From Candidatus Polarisedimenticola svalbardensis (GTDB lineage: Bacteria > Acidobacteriota > Polarisedimenticolia > Polarisedimenticolales > Polarisedimenticolaceae): a DNA stretch of 64,000 nt. A program made the translations under genes and the position numbers. Where the stretch lies: NCBI GenBank assembly GCA_014764515.1, contig JACXWD010000007.1, positions 29,182-93,181 of the forward strand, written 5' to 3'. This document shows, piece after piece, positions 55,696 through 63,485 of this stretch. Position 1 is the first letter of the stretch, and every line of letters begins with the position of its first letter. A model generated the notes under the pieces. That model saw only the letters and a program-made list of their open reading frames with translations, was not told where the DNA came from and searched no databases.

Positions 55696-56160
55696 ATGGA
55701 CAGGATCTATACCGTCACCGTGGAACGCTGCATCGCCTGCGGCAAGTGCGAGCTGGCCTGCGCCTTCGCACACGGCAGCGAAGGCAAACCGGCGGCCTCC
55801 CGGATCAACATCCTGAGGCGAGGGCCGGAGGTCGGCACCCCGGTGGTCTGTTTCCAGTGTCACGACGCCGCCTGCGCCGCCGCCTGCCCCACGGAGGCGC
55901 TGGTGCGTAACGAAGCGACCGGCGCCATCGACATGGTGCGGGATCGCTGCATTTCCTGCCGCTATTGCGTGGCGGCCTGCCCCTTCGGAAACATGCTGTG
56001 GGACGACACTTACCACTTGGTGCAGAAATGCGACCTGTGTGGCGGCGAGCCCCGGTGCGTGCCGTTCTGCCCCACCGGCGCCCTGCAGTACCTGCCGGCG
56101 GACCGGGCGGCGGAAATGCCGAAACCGCGAGAAGACGACTTTGTCATGGTGGAGAGTTGA
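55696..56160 (+). CDS. Four-cluster ferredoxin subunit (DMSO reductase-B/HycB-like)
   Basis: The protein (about 154 aa) has four Cys clusters: CIACGKCELAC, CFQCHDAACAAACP, CISCRYCVAACP and CDLCGGEPRCVPFCP, as in HycB, CooF and DmsB. It would serve as an extra electron carrier for the complex. ATG 55696 is preferred because AGGAG (55685-55689) is six bases away, whereas ATG 55690 touches it. No Tat signal is present, so it is cytoplasmic. The ferritin-like gene starts one base after its stop. Confidence 0.87.
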   Translation: MDRIYTVTVERCIACGKCELACAFAHGSEGKPAASRINILRRGPEVGTPVVCFQCHDAACAAACPTEALVRNEATGAIDMVRDRCISCRYCVAACPFGNMLWDDTYHLVQKCDLCGGEPRCVPFCPTGALQYLPADRAAEMPKPREDDFVMVES

Positions 56161-56161
56161 A

Positions 56162-56674
56162 ATGCCTAAGATGAGCAATGACATCCGGGAGATCCTCAGC
56201 ATGGCGTACCAGGTGGAGGTAGACGGCTACACGTTCTACTCCATGGTTGCCGACCAGGCGAAACAGCCTGCGGTGCAGGAACTGTTCGACAAACTGGCCC
56301 GGGATGAAACCGAGCACAAGGCGTACCTCAAGAGCGTCATGATGAACTACGAGGAAAAAGGGACCGAGGCTTTCAATATCGGGAAACGGGATCCGGTGCT
56401 GAAGGATTTCGCGGCCACCATCGTCACCGAGAAGTTCAAGAAAGAGGCCCAGGGTGCAGAATTCGAGATGGGCGCCCTGTCCATCGGCATGACCCTTGAG
56501 ACCAATGCGATCAAGGTATTCTCCGACGCCGCCAGAAATACCGACGAAAAGGAGGTCAGGGAGTTCTACCAGTTCCTGGCCGACTGGGAGAAAGAACACC
56601 TGAACTCCCTGCAGGATCTGCACAAATCGGTGCGACAGGACTTCTGGGCCGAAGGCGGATTTTCGCCGTTCTGA
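56162..56674 (+). CDS. Ferritin-like/rubrerythrin-type diiron protein
   Basis: The 170-residue four-helix protein has the rubrerythrin-type pattern EVDGYTFYSMVADQA, DETEHKAYLKSV, ALSIGMTLETNAIKVF and DWEKEHLNSL, giving the Glu and ExxH ligands of a diiron site. The C-terminal rubredoxin domain is absent. It probably protects the oxygen-sensitive iron-sulfur enzymes of this operon from peroxide, by inference from its position. Confidence 0.87.
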   Translation: MPKMSNDIREILSMAYQVEVDGYTFYSMVADQAKQPAVQELFDKLARDETEHKAYLKSVMMNYEEKGTEAFNIGKRDPVLKDFAATIVTEKFKKEAQGAEFEMGALSIGMTLETNAIKVFSDAARNTDEKEVREFYQFLADWEKEHLNSLQDLHKSVRQDFWAEGGFSPF

Positions 56675-56691
56675 TCGACGGAGAACCAACC

Positions 56692-57207
56692 ATGCTCCTG
56701 ACCAACCTCGAAACCGTCCCCGGCAAGACCATCACCGCCCACTACGGCCTGGTCCAGGGCAGCACCATCCGCGCCAAACATGTGGGCCGGGACATCGCCG
56801 CCGGATTCAAGAACATCTTCGGAGGCGAGCTGTCCGGGTACACCGAACTCCTCCAGGAATCCCGGGCCGAATCGACCCAGCGCATGATCGCCCAGGCGGA
56901 AGAGCTGGGCGCCAACGCCATCGTGAACATCCGGTTCTCCACCTCTTCGGTGGCCCAGGGCGCCGCCGTCAGCTCCGGTGACGAGCTCAAGGCGGTCTCC
57001 CAGGGTGAAGAGTTCGTGGATCCTGAAACCGGCCTCTCCCTGGGCGCCGAGGAAGAAGAGATCGGCTCCCTCAAGGTCACCGAGGTCAAGGAAAAGTACT
57101 GCTATGCGGTCCCGGTGGGATTCGAGACCTCGCGGTTGTCCCGGGGGGACAAGGTCCTGTCCACCAAGGCTGCGGCGCCTCTGGAGTACGGTCCTGCCTG
57201 GCAATAG
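56692..57207 (+). CDS. YbjQ/UPF0145-type heavy-metal-binding-domain protein
   Basis: The 171-residue protein carries the UPF0145 core (LETVPGKTITAHYGLVQGSTI, AEELGANAIVNIRFSTSS). It is about 60 residues longer than E. coli YbjQ (107) owing to a C-terminal beta extension (VTEVKEKYCYAVPVGFETS). The family forms pentamers of unknown function. It lies 17 bases after the ferritin-like gene, as the last gene of the operon. The following 89 bases hold no recognised element. Confidence 0.83.
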   Translation: MLLTNLETVPGKTITAHYGLVQGSTIRAKHVGRDIAAGFKNIFGGELSGYTELLQESRAESTQRMIAQAEELGANAIVNIRFSTSSVAQGAAVSSGDELKAVSQGEEFVDPETGLSLGAEEEEIGSLKVTEVKEKYCYAVPVGFETSRLSRGDKVLSTKAAAPLEYGPAWQ

Positions 57208-57296
57208 CCCCCGGTCGGCCTGATTTCAATATCGACATTGGCATCGGCCTCCCTCATAGCCCTACGTTAAAGGGAGGACATGAGGGAGGCCGAACC

Positions 57297-58460
57297 ATGA
57301 ACGCCCGTACCGCTCCGAGACCGATCCTGTTCACCCTGGCGGTGATGTTGTTGTCGTCCGCCGCCTTCGCCCTTGAAACGGCGGAGAAGAAACTGGACCT
57401 CACGTTTCCGGTTGCCGACGGCGCGACCCTGAAAATCGAAAACCTGCTGGGTAGTGTCGAAGTCCGCATGCTCCGGGAACCGGGGCCGGTCCGGGTCGAG
57501 GCCCGGGTGGTCTCCGAGGGGAAAACCGCCGAGGACGCCACCGGCCTGGTGGCCGGGGTGGAACTGCTCCGGAAAACCGCCGACGGGGTGGAAACGGTCC
57601 ATGTAGCCTTCCCGCTGGATTCCAACTCCATGTTCCGGGCCCCGAAGGAAGGTCTCAAGGGGATCTTCTCCCGCTGGACCGCCGGCCTGATGCGCCGGGG
57701 AAGCTCGGCGGTGGAATACGGCGGCCGGGACGTGATGATCAGCAAGGACCGCAAGGCAGCCGGCCTGGCGGTGCACCTTACCGTACGGATCCCTTCCGAC
57801 ATGTCGACCTCGATCCGCCAGGGCGTCGGCTCAATCGACGTCCGGTTCGTTCGCGGCGACATCAATATTGACACCGATGCCGGTACGGTGGACGTGATCT
57901 CCTGTTTCGGGAATCTGAATCTGTCCGCCGGCGAGGCGGACGTAAGGGTCGCCTCCCTGCAGGGCGGCTCCCTGTCGGTAGAGACCGGAGGCGGCGTGAT
58001 GGAACTGGAAGGGATCAACAGCAAACAGGTCGTCCTGAACAGTTCCGCCGGCCTGATCCAGGGTTCGAAGCTGGATGTGGACGACATTCAGGTGAACAAC
58101 CTGGCCGGTGACGTGAGCTTCATCGACCTGGTCCCGGTGAACATGGACGTCCGCACCGGCAGCGGCGACATTGACGTGGCGTTCCGGATCCGCAAGGCCC
58201 GGAACGCGGCGATCCGGTCCGACTCCGGAAACGTGGTTCTCAGGATAAACGAGCAGCTCAGCTTCGGCCTGATCGCCGAGACCAAGAAGGGCGAGGTCAA
58301 ACTGCTGGGCATGAACCTGGAACTGCTGGAGCAGGACGGCCTGACCGGGCGTTACAAGGCCGGCAGCGGCGGCGTGGATGTCACCGTCAACGCTCCCGGC
58401 GGCGAACTGACCGTCCGCCCGTACGACGCCAAGCGAATCGACCTGATGTCGAAGCGCTAA
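57297..58460 (+). CDS. DUF4097-type secreted beta-strand-repeat protein
   Basis: The 387-residue protein has a signal peptide (cleavage near AAFALE) and a DUF4097 region of repeated beta strands (ATLKIENLLGSVEV, GDINIDTDAGTVDVISCFG, VNMDVRTGSGDIDVAF, NVVLRINEQ). These give a beta-solenoid like the GIN protein at 25194. Function is unknown; such proteins are often near signalling or envelope genes. Its stop overlaps the convergent corA stop by four bases. Confidence 0.83.
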   Translation: MNARTAPRPILFTLAVMLLSSAAFALETAEKKLDLTFPVADGATLKIENLLGSVEVRMLREPGPVRVEARVVSEGKTAEDATGLVAGVELLRKTADGVETVHVAFPLDSNSMFRAPKEGLKGIFSRWTAGLMRRGSSAVEYGGRDVMISKDRKAAGLAVHLTVRIPSDMSTSIRQGVGSIDVRFVRGDINIDTDAGTVDVISCFGNLNLSAGEADVRVASLQGGSLSVETGGGVMELEGINSKQVVLNSSAGLIQGSKLDVDDIQVNNLAGDVSFIDLVPVNMDVRTGSGDIDVAFRIRKARNAAIRSDSGNVVLRINEQLSFGLIAETKKGEVKLLGMNLELLEQDGLTGRYKAGSGGVDVTVNAPGGELTVRPYDAKRIDLMSKR

Positions 58461-59542
58461 CCGTCGTCGGTCTCCCGGGTCCTGGACCCGATCCAGCCCA
58501 GGCGCCGGAAGTACAGCAGCATGCCACCGGCAACCATAAGCATGGCCAGCAGCAGGACGGGGTAGGACCATTTCCAGTGCAGCTCCGGCATGGAATCGAA
58601 GTTCATGCCGTACAGACCGGCCATGAACGTCACCGGCACGAAGATGCTCATCAAGATGGTCAGCGTCTTCATGACCTCGTTCATGCGGTTGCTGATCACC
58701 GTCAGGTAGGTGTTCATCAGCCCGTTGACGAACTCCCGGCTGTTCTCCACCGCTTCCGATGAACTGACGCAGTGGTCGTAGGTGTCCCGCAGGTACAACC
58801 GGGTGGTGTCGTTCAGAAAATCGTTTTCATCCCGCACCAGGGAGTTGACCGCCTCGCGCTGGGGCGCCACGGACCGCCGGATCCGGATCAGCACGTTCTT
58901 GAGCCGGTTCAGCTCCCGCAGGGTTTTGGGAGACGGATCGGTCATGACCCGCTCTTCCATCTGCTCCAGCCGGTCGGCCACGACCTCGATTACCGGGTAG
59001 TAGGCGTCCACGATCGTATCCAGGATGGCGTAGCCCAGGTAGCCGGCACCGGCGGAGCGGATGATCCCCCGCCCGGCCCGCAGCCGCTGCCGCACCGGCT
59101 CCAAAACGTCCCCGTCCCATTCCTGCAGCGTCAGCACATAGTTGCTTCCCACCAGGATGCTGAACTGCTCGCTGTCCACATCGCAATCACCCGAGACACG
59201 GATCATGCGGGTGATGATCAGCAGGTTGTGCTCGTAAGCCTCCGCTTTCGGCCGTGTCGGCACATGGACCACGTCCTCCAGGGCCAGGGGGTGGATCGAG
59301 AACAGCTTCCCCAGGGTTTCCAGTGTGTGCAGATCGCCCAACCCGTGGACGTCGATCCACGAGACCCCTTCGGCCGGAATGAGTGCCTGGAGTTCGTCCA
59401 CACCGGCGACTGCATGCTCGGCGAGATCGGAGTTCGTGTAGGTCATCAGACGGATCGTCGGCGCTTGAGCCGCCGAATCAATGACCAGTGTGCCCGGCCG
59501 GGACCCGACCGGTGGTTTCGTACGGCGTCGCATCAGGCTCAT
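58457..59542 (-). CDS. corA: CorA-family magnesium/cobalt channel
   Basis: The 361-residue protein has the large CorA cytoplasmic domain and two C-terminal membrane helices with the channel signature YGMNF after the first (FVPVTFMAGLYGMNF), followed by the acidic loop and a second helix (YPVLLLAMLMVAGGMLLYF). It imports Mg2+ as a pentamer. ATG 59542 with GGGGAGG six bases upstream is the best start. A more upstream in-frame region would overlap the divergent transporter gene. Confidence 0.93.
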   Translation of the reverse strand: MSLMRRRTKPPVGSRPGTLVIDSAAQAPTIRLMTYTNSDLAEHAVAGVDELQALIPAEGVSWIDVHGLGDLHTLETLGKLFSIHPLALEDVVHVPTRPKAEAYEHNLLIITRMIRVSGDCDVDSEQFSILVGSNYVLTLQEWDGDVLEPVRQRLRAGRGIIRSAGAGYLGYAILDTIVDAYYPVIEVVADRLEQMEERVMTDPSPKTLRELNRLKNVLIRIRRSVAPQREAVNSLVRDENDFLNDTTRLYLRDTYDHCVSSSEAVENSREFVNGLMNTYLTVISNRMNEVMKTLTILMSIFVPVTFMAGLYGMNFDSMPELHWKWSYPVLLLAMLMVAGGMLLYFRRLGWIGSRTRETDDG

Positions 59543-59582
59543 GGATACCTCCCCGCCGGATATTTTCTCACAGCGCGCCACC

Positions 59583-61082
59583 ATGTTGATGCATACTTTT
59601 CCTGCGAAGGGAATCGATCCGGGAGGTGCCGCCATCGCAGAAAAGGCGTGGTACCAGCGCGCCGGCTTATGGGCCGGTCCGATTCTGGCGCTGATCATCC
59701 TGCTCTCCCCCGCCCCAGAAGGGCTGTCGTCCGCAGGCTGGCGCACCGCCGCTGCCGGCATTCTCATGGCGGTGTGGTGGGCAACGGAAGCGCTGCCGGT
59801 CCCGGTGACCGCCCTGCTGCCCATCGCCCTGTTCCCCCTCCTTCAGATCGCCGACGTCAAGGCTGCCACGGCGCCTTACGCCAATTCCACCATCTACCTG
59901 TTCCTGGGAGGCTTCCTGGTCGCCCTGGCGGTGCAGCGCTGCGGCCTGCACAAACGGATCGCCCTGACGGTGATCGTCCTGTTCGGCGGCAGCGGAGCCT
60001 CCATGGTCGGCGGGTTCATGGTCGCCTCGGCCCTGGTGAGCATGTGGGTGACCAATACGTCCACCACCATGATGCTCCTGCCGATCGCCGTTTCCGTAGC
60101 GGCGGTCGTCGGGCAAACCCTGGGAGACAGCGAGGAGATCCAGAGCCGTTTTCCCAAGGCGCTGCTGCTGGGCGTGGCCTACGCCGCCACCATCGGCGGC
60201 ATCGCCACCCTGGTGGGGACCCCTCCCAACGCCCTCCTGGCCGGGTTCATGCAGGAGAACTACGGCGTCGAGATCGGGTTCGCACAATGGATGCTGGTCG
60301 GTGTGCCGCTCACCGCCGTCCTGCTGCCGGTGTGCTGGTGGCTGCTGACCAAACGTCTGTTCCAGGTGACCTTTACCACCAACCGGGAAACCCGGGAACA
60401 TCTCAGGCGGACCCGGGACGATCTCGGGCGGATGAGCGCGGCGGAGCGAAGGGTTACCATCGTATTCCTCTGGCTGGCTCTTTGCTGGATGGGCCGCCCC
60501 CTCCTGATGAAGACACCCGGCCTGGGAGGACTCTCGGATACCGGCATCGCCATGATGGCAGGCGTCATCCTGTTCCTGGTGCCGACGGCAGGCTGGCGAT
60601 CGGCTCGACTCCTGGAATGGAAGGACACGAAGGAACTGCCCTGGGGTGTTCTGATCCTGTTCGGCGGCGGCCTGTCCCTGGCGGCGGCGGTTTCGTCTTC
60701 AGGCCTGGCCGCATGGCTTGGAGAACAGTTGACCAGCCTGAAGCTGTCCAGCCTGGTGTTGCTGGTGGTGCTGATCACCACCCTGATCATCTACCTGACC
60801 GAACTGACCAGTAACCTGGCCACCACCGCCACGTTCCTTCCGGTTGTGGCGGCGGTTGCCACCCAGTCCGGCTACGATCCGATCATCCTGTGCGCCCCGG
60901 TGGCCATCGCCGCCAGCTGCGCCTTCATGTTGCCGGTGGCCACCCCACCCAACGCGGTAGTCTACAGTTCGGGCCTGATCTCCATCCCGGACATGATCCG
61001 GGCCGGTTTCTGGCTGAACATCATCAGCATCGGCCTGGCGTCGCTGGTGGCGGTGGTTCTGGTTTCGAGGGTGCTGGGGTAA
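59583..61082 (+). CDS. DASS-family (SLC13) sodium/dicarboxylate or anion transporter
   Basis: The protein (about 499 aa) is a polytopic DASS transporter with the inverted-repeat motifs WVTNTSTTMMLLPIA with GTPPNALLAG, and later TELTSNLATTATFLPV with ATPPNAVVYSSG. It moves dicarboxylates such as succinate, or sulfate/phosphate-type anions, with sodium. The start is uncertain: ATG 59583 is listed, but ATG 59541 overlaps the divergent corA start, ATG 59589 is also possible, and none has a strong Shine-Dalgarno. Confidence 0.88.
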   Translation: MLMHTFPAKGIDPGGAAIAEKAWYQRAGLWAGPILALIILLSPAPEGLSSAGWRTAAAGILMAVWWATEALPVPVTALLPIALFPLLQIADVKAATAPYANSTIYLFLGGFLVALAVQRCGLHKRIALTVIVLFGGSGASMVGGFMVASALVSMWVTNTSTTMMLLPIAVSVAAVVGQTLGDSEEIQSRFPKALLLGVAYAATIGGIATLVGTPPNALLAGFMQENYGVEIGFAQWMLVGVPLTAVLLPVCWWLLTKRLFQVTFTTNRETREHLRRTRDDLGRMSAAERRVTIVFLWLALCWMGRPLLMKTPGLGGLSDTGIAMMAGVILFLVPTAGWRSARLLEWKDTKELPWGVLILFGGGLSLAAAVSSSGLAAWLGEQLTSLKLSSLVLLVVLITTLIIYLTELTSNLATTATFLPVVAAVATQSGYDPIILCAPVAIAASCAFMLPVATPPNAVVYSSGLISIPDMIRAGFWLNIISIGLASLVAVVLVSRVLG

Positions 61083-61105
61083 CCCGGTCCGCCCCGACGG
61101 GACGA

Positions 61106-63157
61106 TCATTTTTTTCTGAGCCCGACCCGCACGTATCCATTGCCGCTACCGGGCAGGGCGCCTTCCGCTTCTGCCGGGAACTCTCCGAATGGATGGTCCA
61201 GTAACAGCGCCGTCTGCTGCTCCAGACTCTCGAGGCTTGACGTACCGAAACCAGCTCCGCCGGCCGCCGCCCCCCTGTAGAACGCAGATGTCCCCGAACT
61301 AAGGATCGCCAGATAGTAGAGTCCTGGTTCAAGAGTCAGATCCCCCGGGATAACGGCGACCTTTTCTCCGGTGGACGCCACGTCGAGTGGCCCACTCTGG
61401 TGGAGCAACCGGGCAGGCCCGGATGGCATGCTCATGCCGGACTGATAATCGGCCTCATACACCGCAAGGCGGGTCTCCTCCCCGGACAACCCTGCGGACG
61501 CCACATAGACGCCGATCCGGGAAAATGCGGTTCGGGACTGAACATGAAACGGATAGAATAGGATCCTGTCAGGAGCAGATACCTGGAAATCTCCCGGCTC
61601 TCCGGTAAGACCACCCCTCTCCGGACCGTACCAGTTACCGGAAACCATAGGCAGAGCGCCATATGTTCCGGTGCCGGAGGATGTAATCAACCTTTGCTGC
61701 CGAAGGAAATAATCAGGGCTGGTCGCATCATGGATATCAGGCAGACCGCTGGAAACATAGAACCGTTCTTCCCCTTCGGAAGAGTCCGAATACAACATGC
61801 GACCGTCCAGCGCCAGATAGCTCCGGTCATTGAGGTTGACCCGGATGAAGCCGTTCACGGGAGGCGGATTGATGGATGAGCGAAACCGCCGGAACGTTCC
61901 CAAAAAAGTATTATCCCCATTTTCGACACGGACACTGGCCGCCCCGGACGAACTGATGATAACGTTTTCGACGCTTCCGGAGTCGATGCACACCATATCG
62001 TTGTCAGGATCGATGTGACTGCCCACAACTTCCACCATCGATGCGAAGGTGGAAACCATCCGGATCCCGCATTCCATGCCCGCCCCTTCGATATCGGCCG
62101 CAACGATGGAAATCCCGTTAGGAACGTTCCCCTGGCAGTCACCCGTATCGGGAGATGAGATCAGAATACCGGTGGAATCGGCTATGCCTGCCGGACCTGA
62201 GACATTCACCTGCGGCCGGATCAGGGTGATGTAATTCAGGCTCGTGCAGGCGCCTTCTTCCCATGGACCCGGCCCGGTCGGCGCCCGGACTTCCATTTTG
62301 ATGGCGCCGTCCGTATTGTCCAGGGCGCTGATTTTCAATCCGGTCACAACCATGTTTCCCGGCTGGTAGTCTCCATGTTGGGAAATCACCTGGAGACATG
62401 TCTCCATGCTTCTGCAATGCACATCGGTGATGTGGTTCTGCAACCCGTTGTACCAGCGGATCCCGGTGCAGTCCTGATCCAGGCTGGTGCACCCCCCGCT
62501 AAAGACAAGATTGTTCAAGACCGACCAGGAAGCGCCTCGCACGCTGTCGCCTCCGAACTGCAGGCCGACCTTGAAATTCTGAAATCCGATATCGCTGATA
62601 TGAACGTCCCTGGCGTTATCGACTCTGAAAATAGTACGGAGCCCACCCCCTCCTCCGTCCAGCCATGTCCCGCCGTCGGGAAAGTACGATCCATCTTCCG
62701 CTCCCACGCCGGTATAGGTTGACCGGGGAGGTACGCCGCTAATCGTCATGCCGCCCTGGAGAGGGTAGGGAAGAGTCGTCACGCGAGAGAGGTCGAAAAC
62801 TCCCTCAGGCAACCGGACCACGACGGATGAGTCGGTTCCATCTTCACGACTTCCGGCTTCTTCACGAGCGGCGTCGAGACAGGCGACGATGTCGCCGGCC
62901 CCTAGAGCGCCGTCACGGTCCCAGTCGAAACCGCACCAGAATTCGTCTGTCAGCGTGCGACTCGCACCGGCGAAGGCTCTTCGCCGGATCTGCCGCTCCG
63001 ATGCGGGCAACGGCTCTTCCTGAACATCGCTGTCCAGGGAGGATCGTCCCCCAGGCCTGCGACGGCCCTCATCTCCCTCCGCAGCGGATGCGGTTGCAAC
63101 GAGAATAATTAATACGGCCGCCAATACAGGCGGACAGGTACCCACGCGCACCATCAT
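61106..63157 (-). CDS. Secreted right-handed beta-helix protein (pectate-lyase-like) with EF-hand-like loop
   Basis: The 683-residue exported protein has a signal peptide (cleavage near ASAAEG). After an Arg-rich stretch there is DWDRDGALGAGDIVAC, which resembles a calcium-binding dockerin/EF-hand loop. From about 110 to 430 it forms a beta-helix of pectate-lyase type (ITDVHCRSMETCLQV, GISIVAADIEGAGMEC). The C-terminal 230 residues form a beta-sandwich-like region. No catalytic residues could be assigned. GGGAGA precedes the double ATG at 63157-63152. It may be a surface or phage-tail-like fibre protein, but context gives no support for a phage. Confidence 0.78.
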   Translation of the reverse strand: MMVRVGTCPPVLAAVLIILVATASAAEGDEGRRRPGGRSSLDSDVQEEPLPASERQIRRRAFAGASRTLTDEFWCGFDWDRDGALGAGDIVACLDAAREEAGSREDGTDSSVVVRLPEGVFDLSRVTTLPYPLQGGMTISGVPPRSTYTGVGAEDGSYFPDGGTWLDGGGGGLRTIFRVDNARDVHISDIGFQNFKVGLQFGGDSVRGASWSVLNNLVFSGGCTSLDQDCTGIRWYNGLQNHITDVHCRSMETCLQVISQHGDYQPGNMVVTGLKISALDNTDGAIKMEVRAPTGPGPWEEGACTSLNYITLIRPQVNVSGPAGIADSTGILISSPDTGDCQGNVPNGISIVAADIEGAGMECGIRMVSTFASMVEVVGSHIDPDNDMVCIDSGSVENVIISSSGAASVRVENGDNTFLGTFRRFRSSINPPPVNGFIRVNLNDRSYLALDGRMLYSDSSEGEERFYVSSGLPDIHDATSPDYFLRQQRLITSSGTGTYGALPMVSGNWYGPERGGLTGEPGDFQVSAPDRILFYPFHVQSRTAFSRIGVYVASAGLSGEETRLAVYEADYQSGMSMPSGPARLLHQSGPLDVASTGEKVAVIPGDLTLEPGLYYLAILSSGTSAFYRGAAAGGAGFGTSSLESLEQQTALLLDHPFGEFPAEAEGALPGSGNGYVRVGLRKK

Positions 63158-63263
63158 CGATTCTCCCTAAAGCAAGATCGGACCCGTGCCTGGTCGGTAT
63201 TGTACATGGTCGGGAAAAGCTTGATGCTCGTGGACCGCTGCCGTGCCTGTTTACGACACGGGC

Positions 63264-63428
63264 TCAGTTCTTCTGCGGAACGCCTTTCCCGCAGCTCTGG
63301 CAGTCGGACTGGGCGCAGTCGCAGGGGGCGCCGTCGCCCTGGGATTCCATGCAGGGGTCGAGGGGTTCTTTCTCCTCGGTTTTCCGCTTTTTGGCTTCCT
63401 TCCCGGTCGCTTTCTCGCTCATGGCCAT
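63264..63428 (-). CDS. Small Cys-rich protein, 54 aa
   Basis: The frame encodes a charged N-terminus (KATGKEAKKRKTEEKE) and a Cys-rich end (DPCMESQGDGAPCDCAQSD, then CQSCGKG). Five Cys residues in short spacing suggest a metal-binding or redox site. Third-position GC is high, as in neighbouring genes. There is no clear Shine-Dalgarno, and a second ATG lies at 63422. It sits between the beta-helix gene and pssA on the same strand. No family is recognised. Confidence 0.5.
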   Translation of the reverse strand: MAMSEKATGKEAKKRKTEEKEPLDPCMESQGDGAPCDCAQSDCQSCGKGVPQKN

Positions 63429-63485
63429 AAGGGTACCGGGGTTTAAGGCAGGGTGGCAACGGACAGCGTGGACCCTATGGCTCCA

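Noticed and set aside
58772..60814. 680-residue plus-strand open frame across corA and the transporter
   Set aside because: It is out of frame with the transporter and antisense to corA; its composition (Arg, Gly, Pro-rich) is that of a shadow frame.
63243..63446. Hydrophobic 67-residue plus-strand frame before pssA
   Set aside because: It is antisense to the Cys-rich frame, has no ribosome-binding site, and its Gly/Ala/Val/Phe content is typical of reverse frames of charged GC-rich genes.
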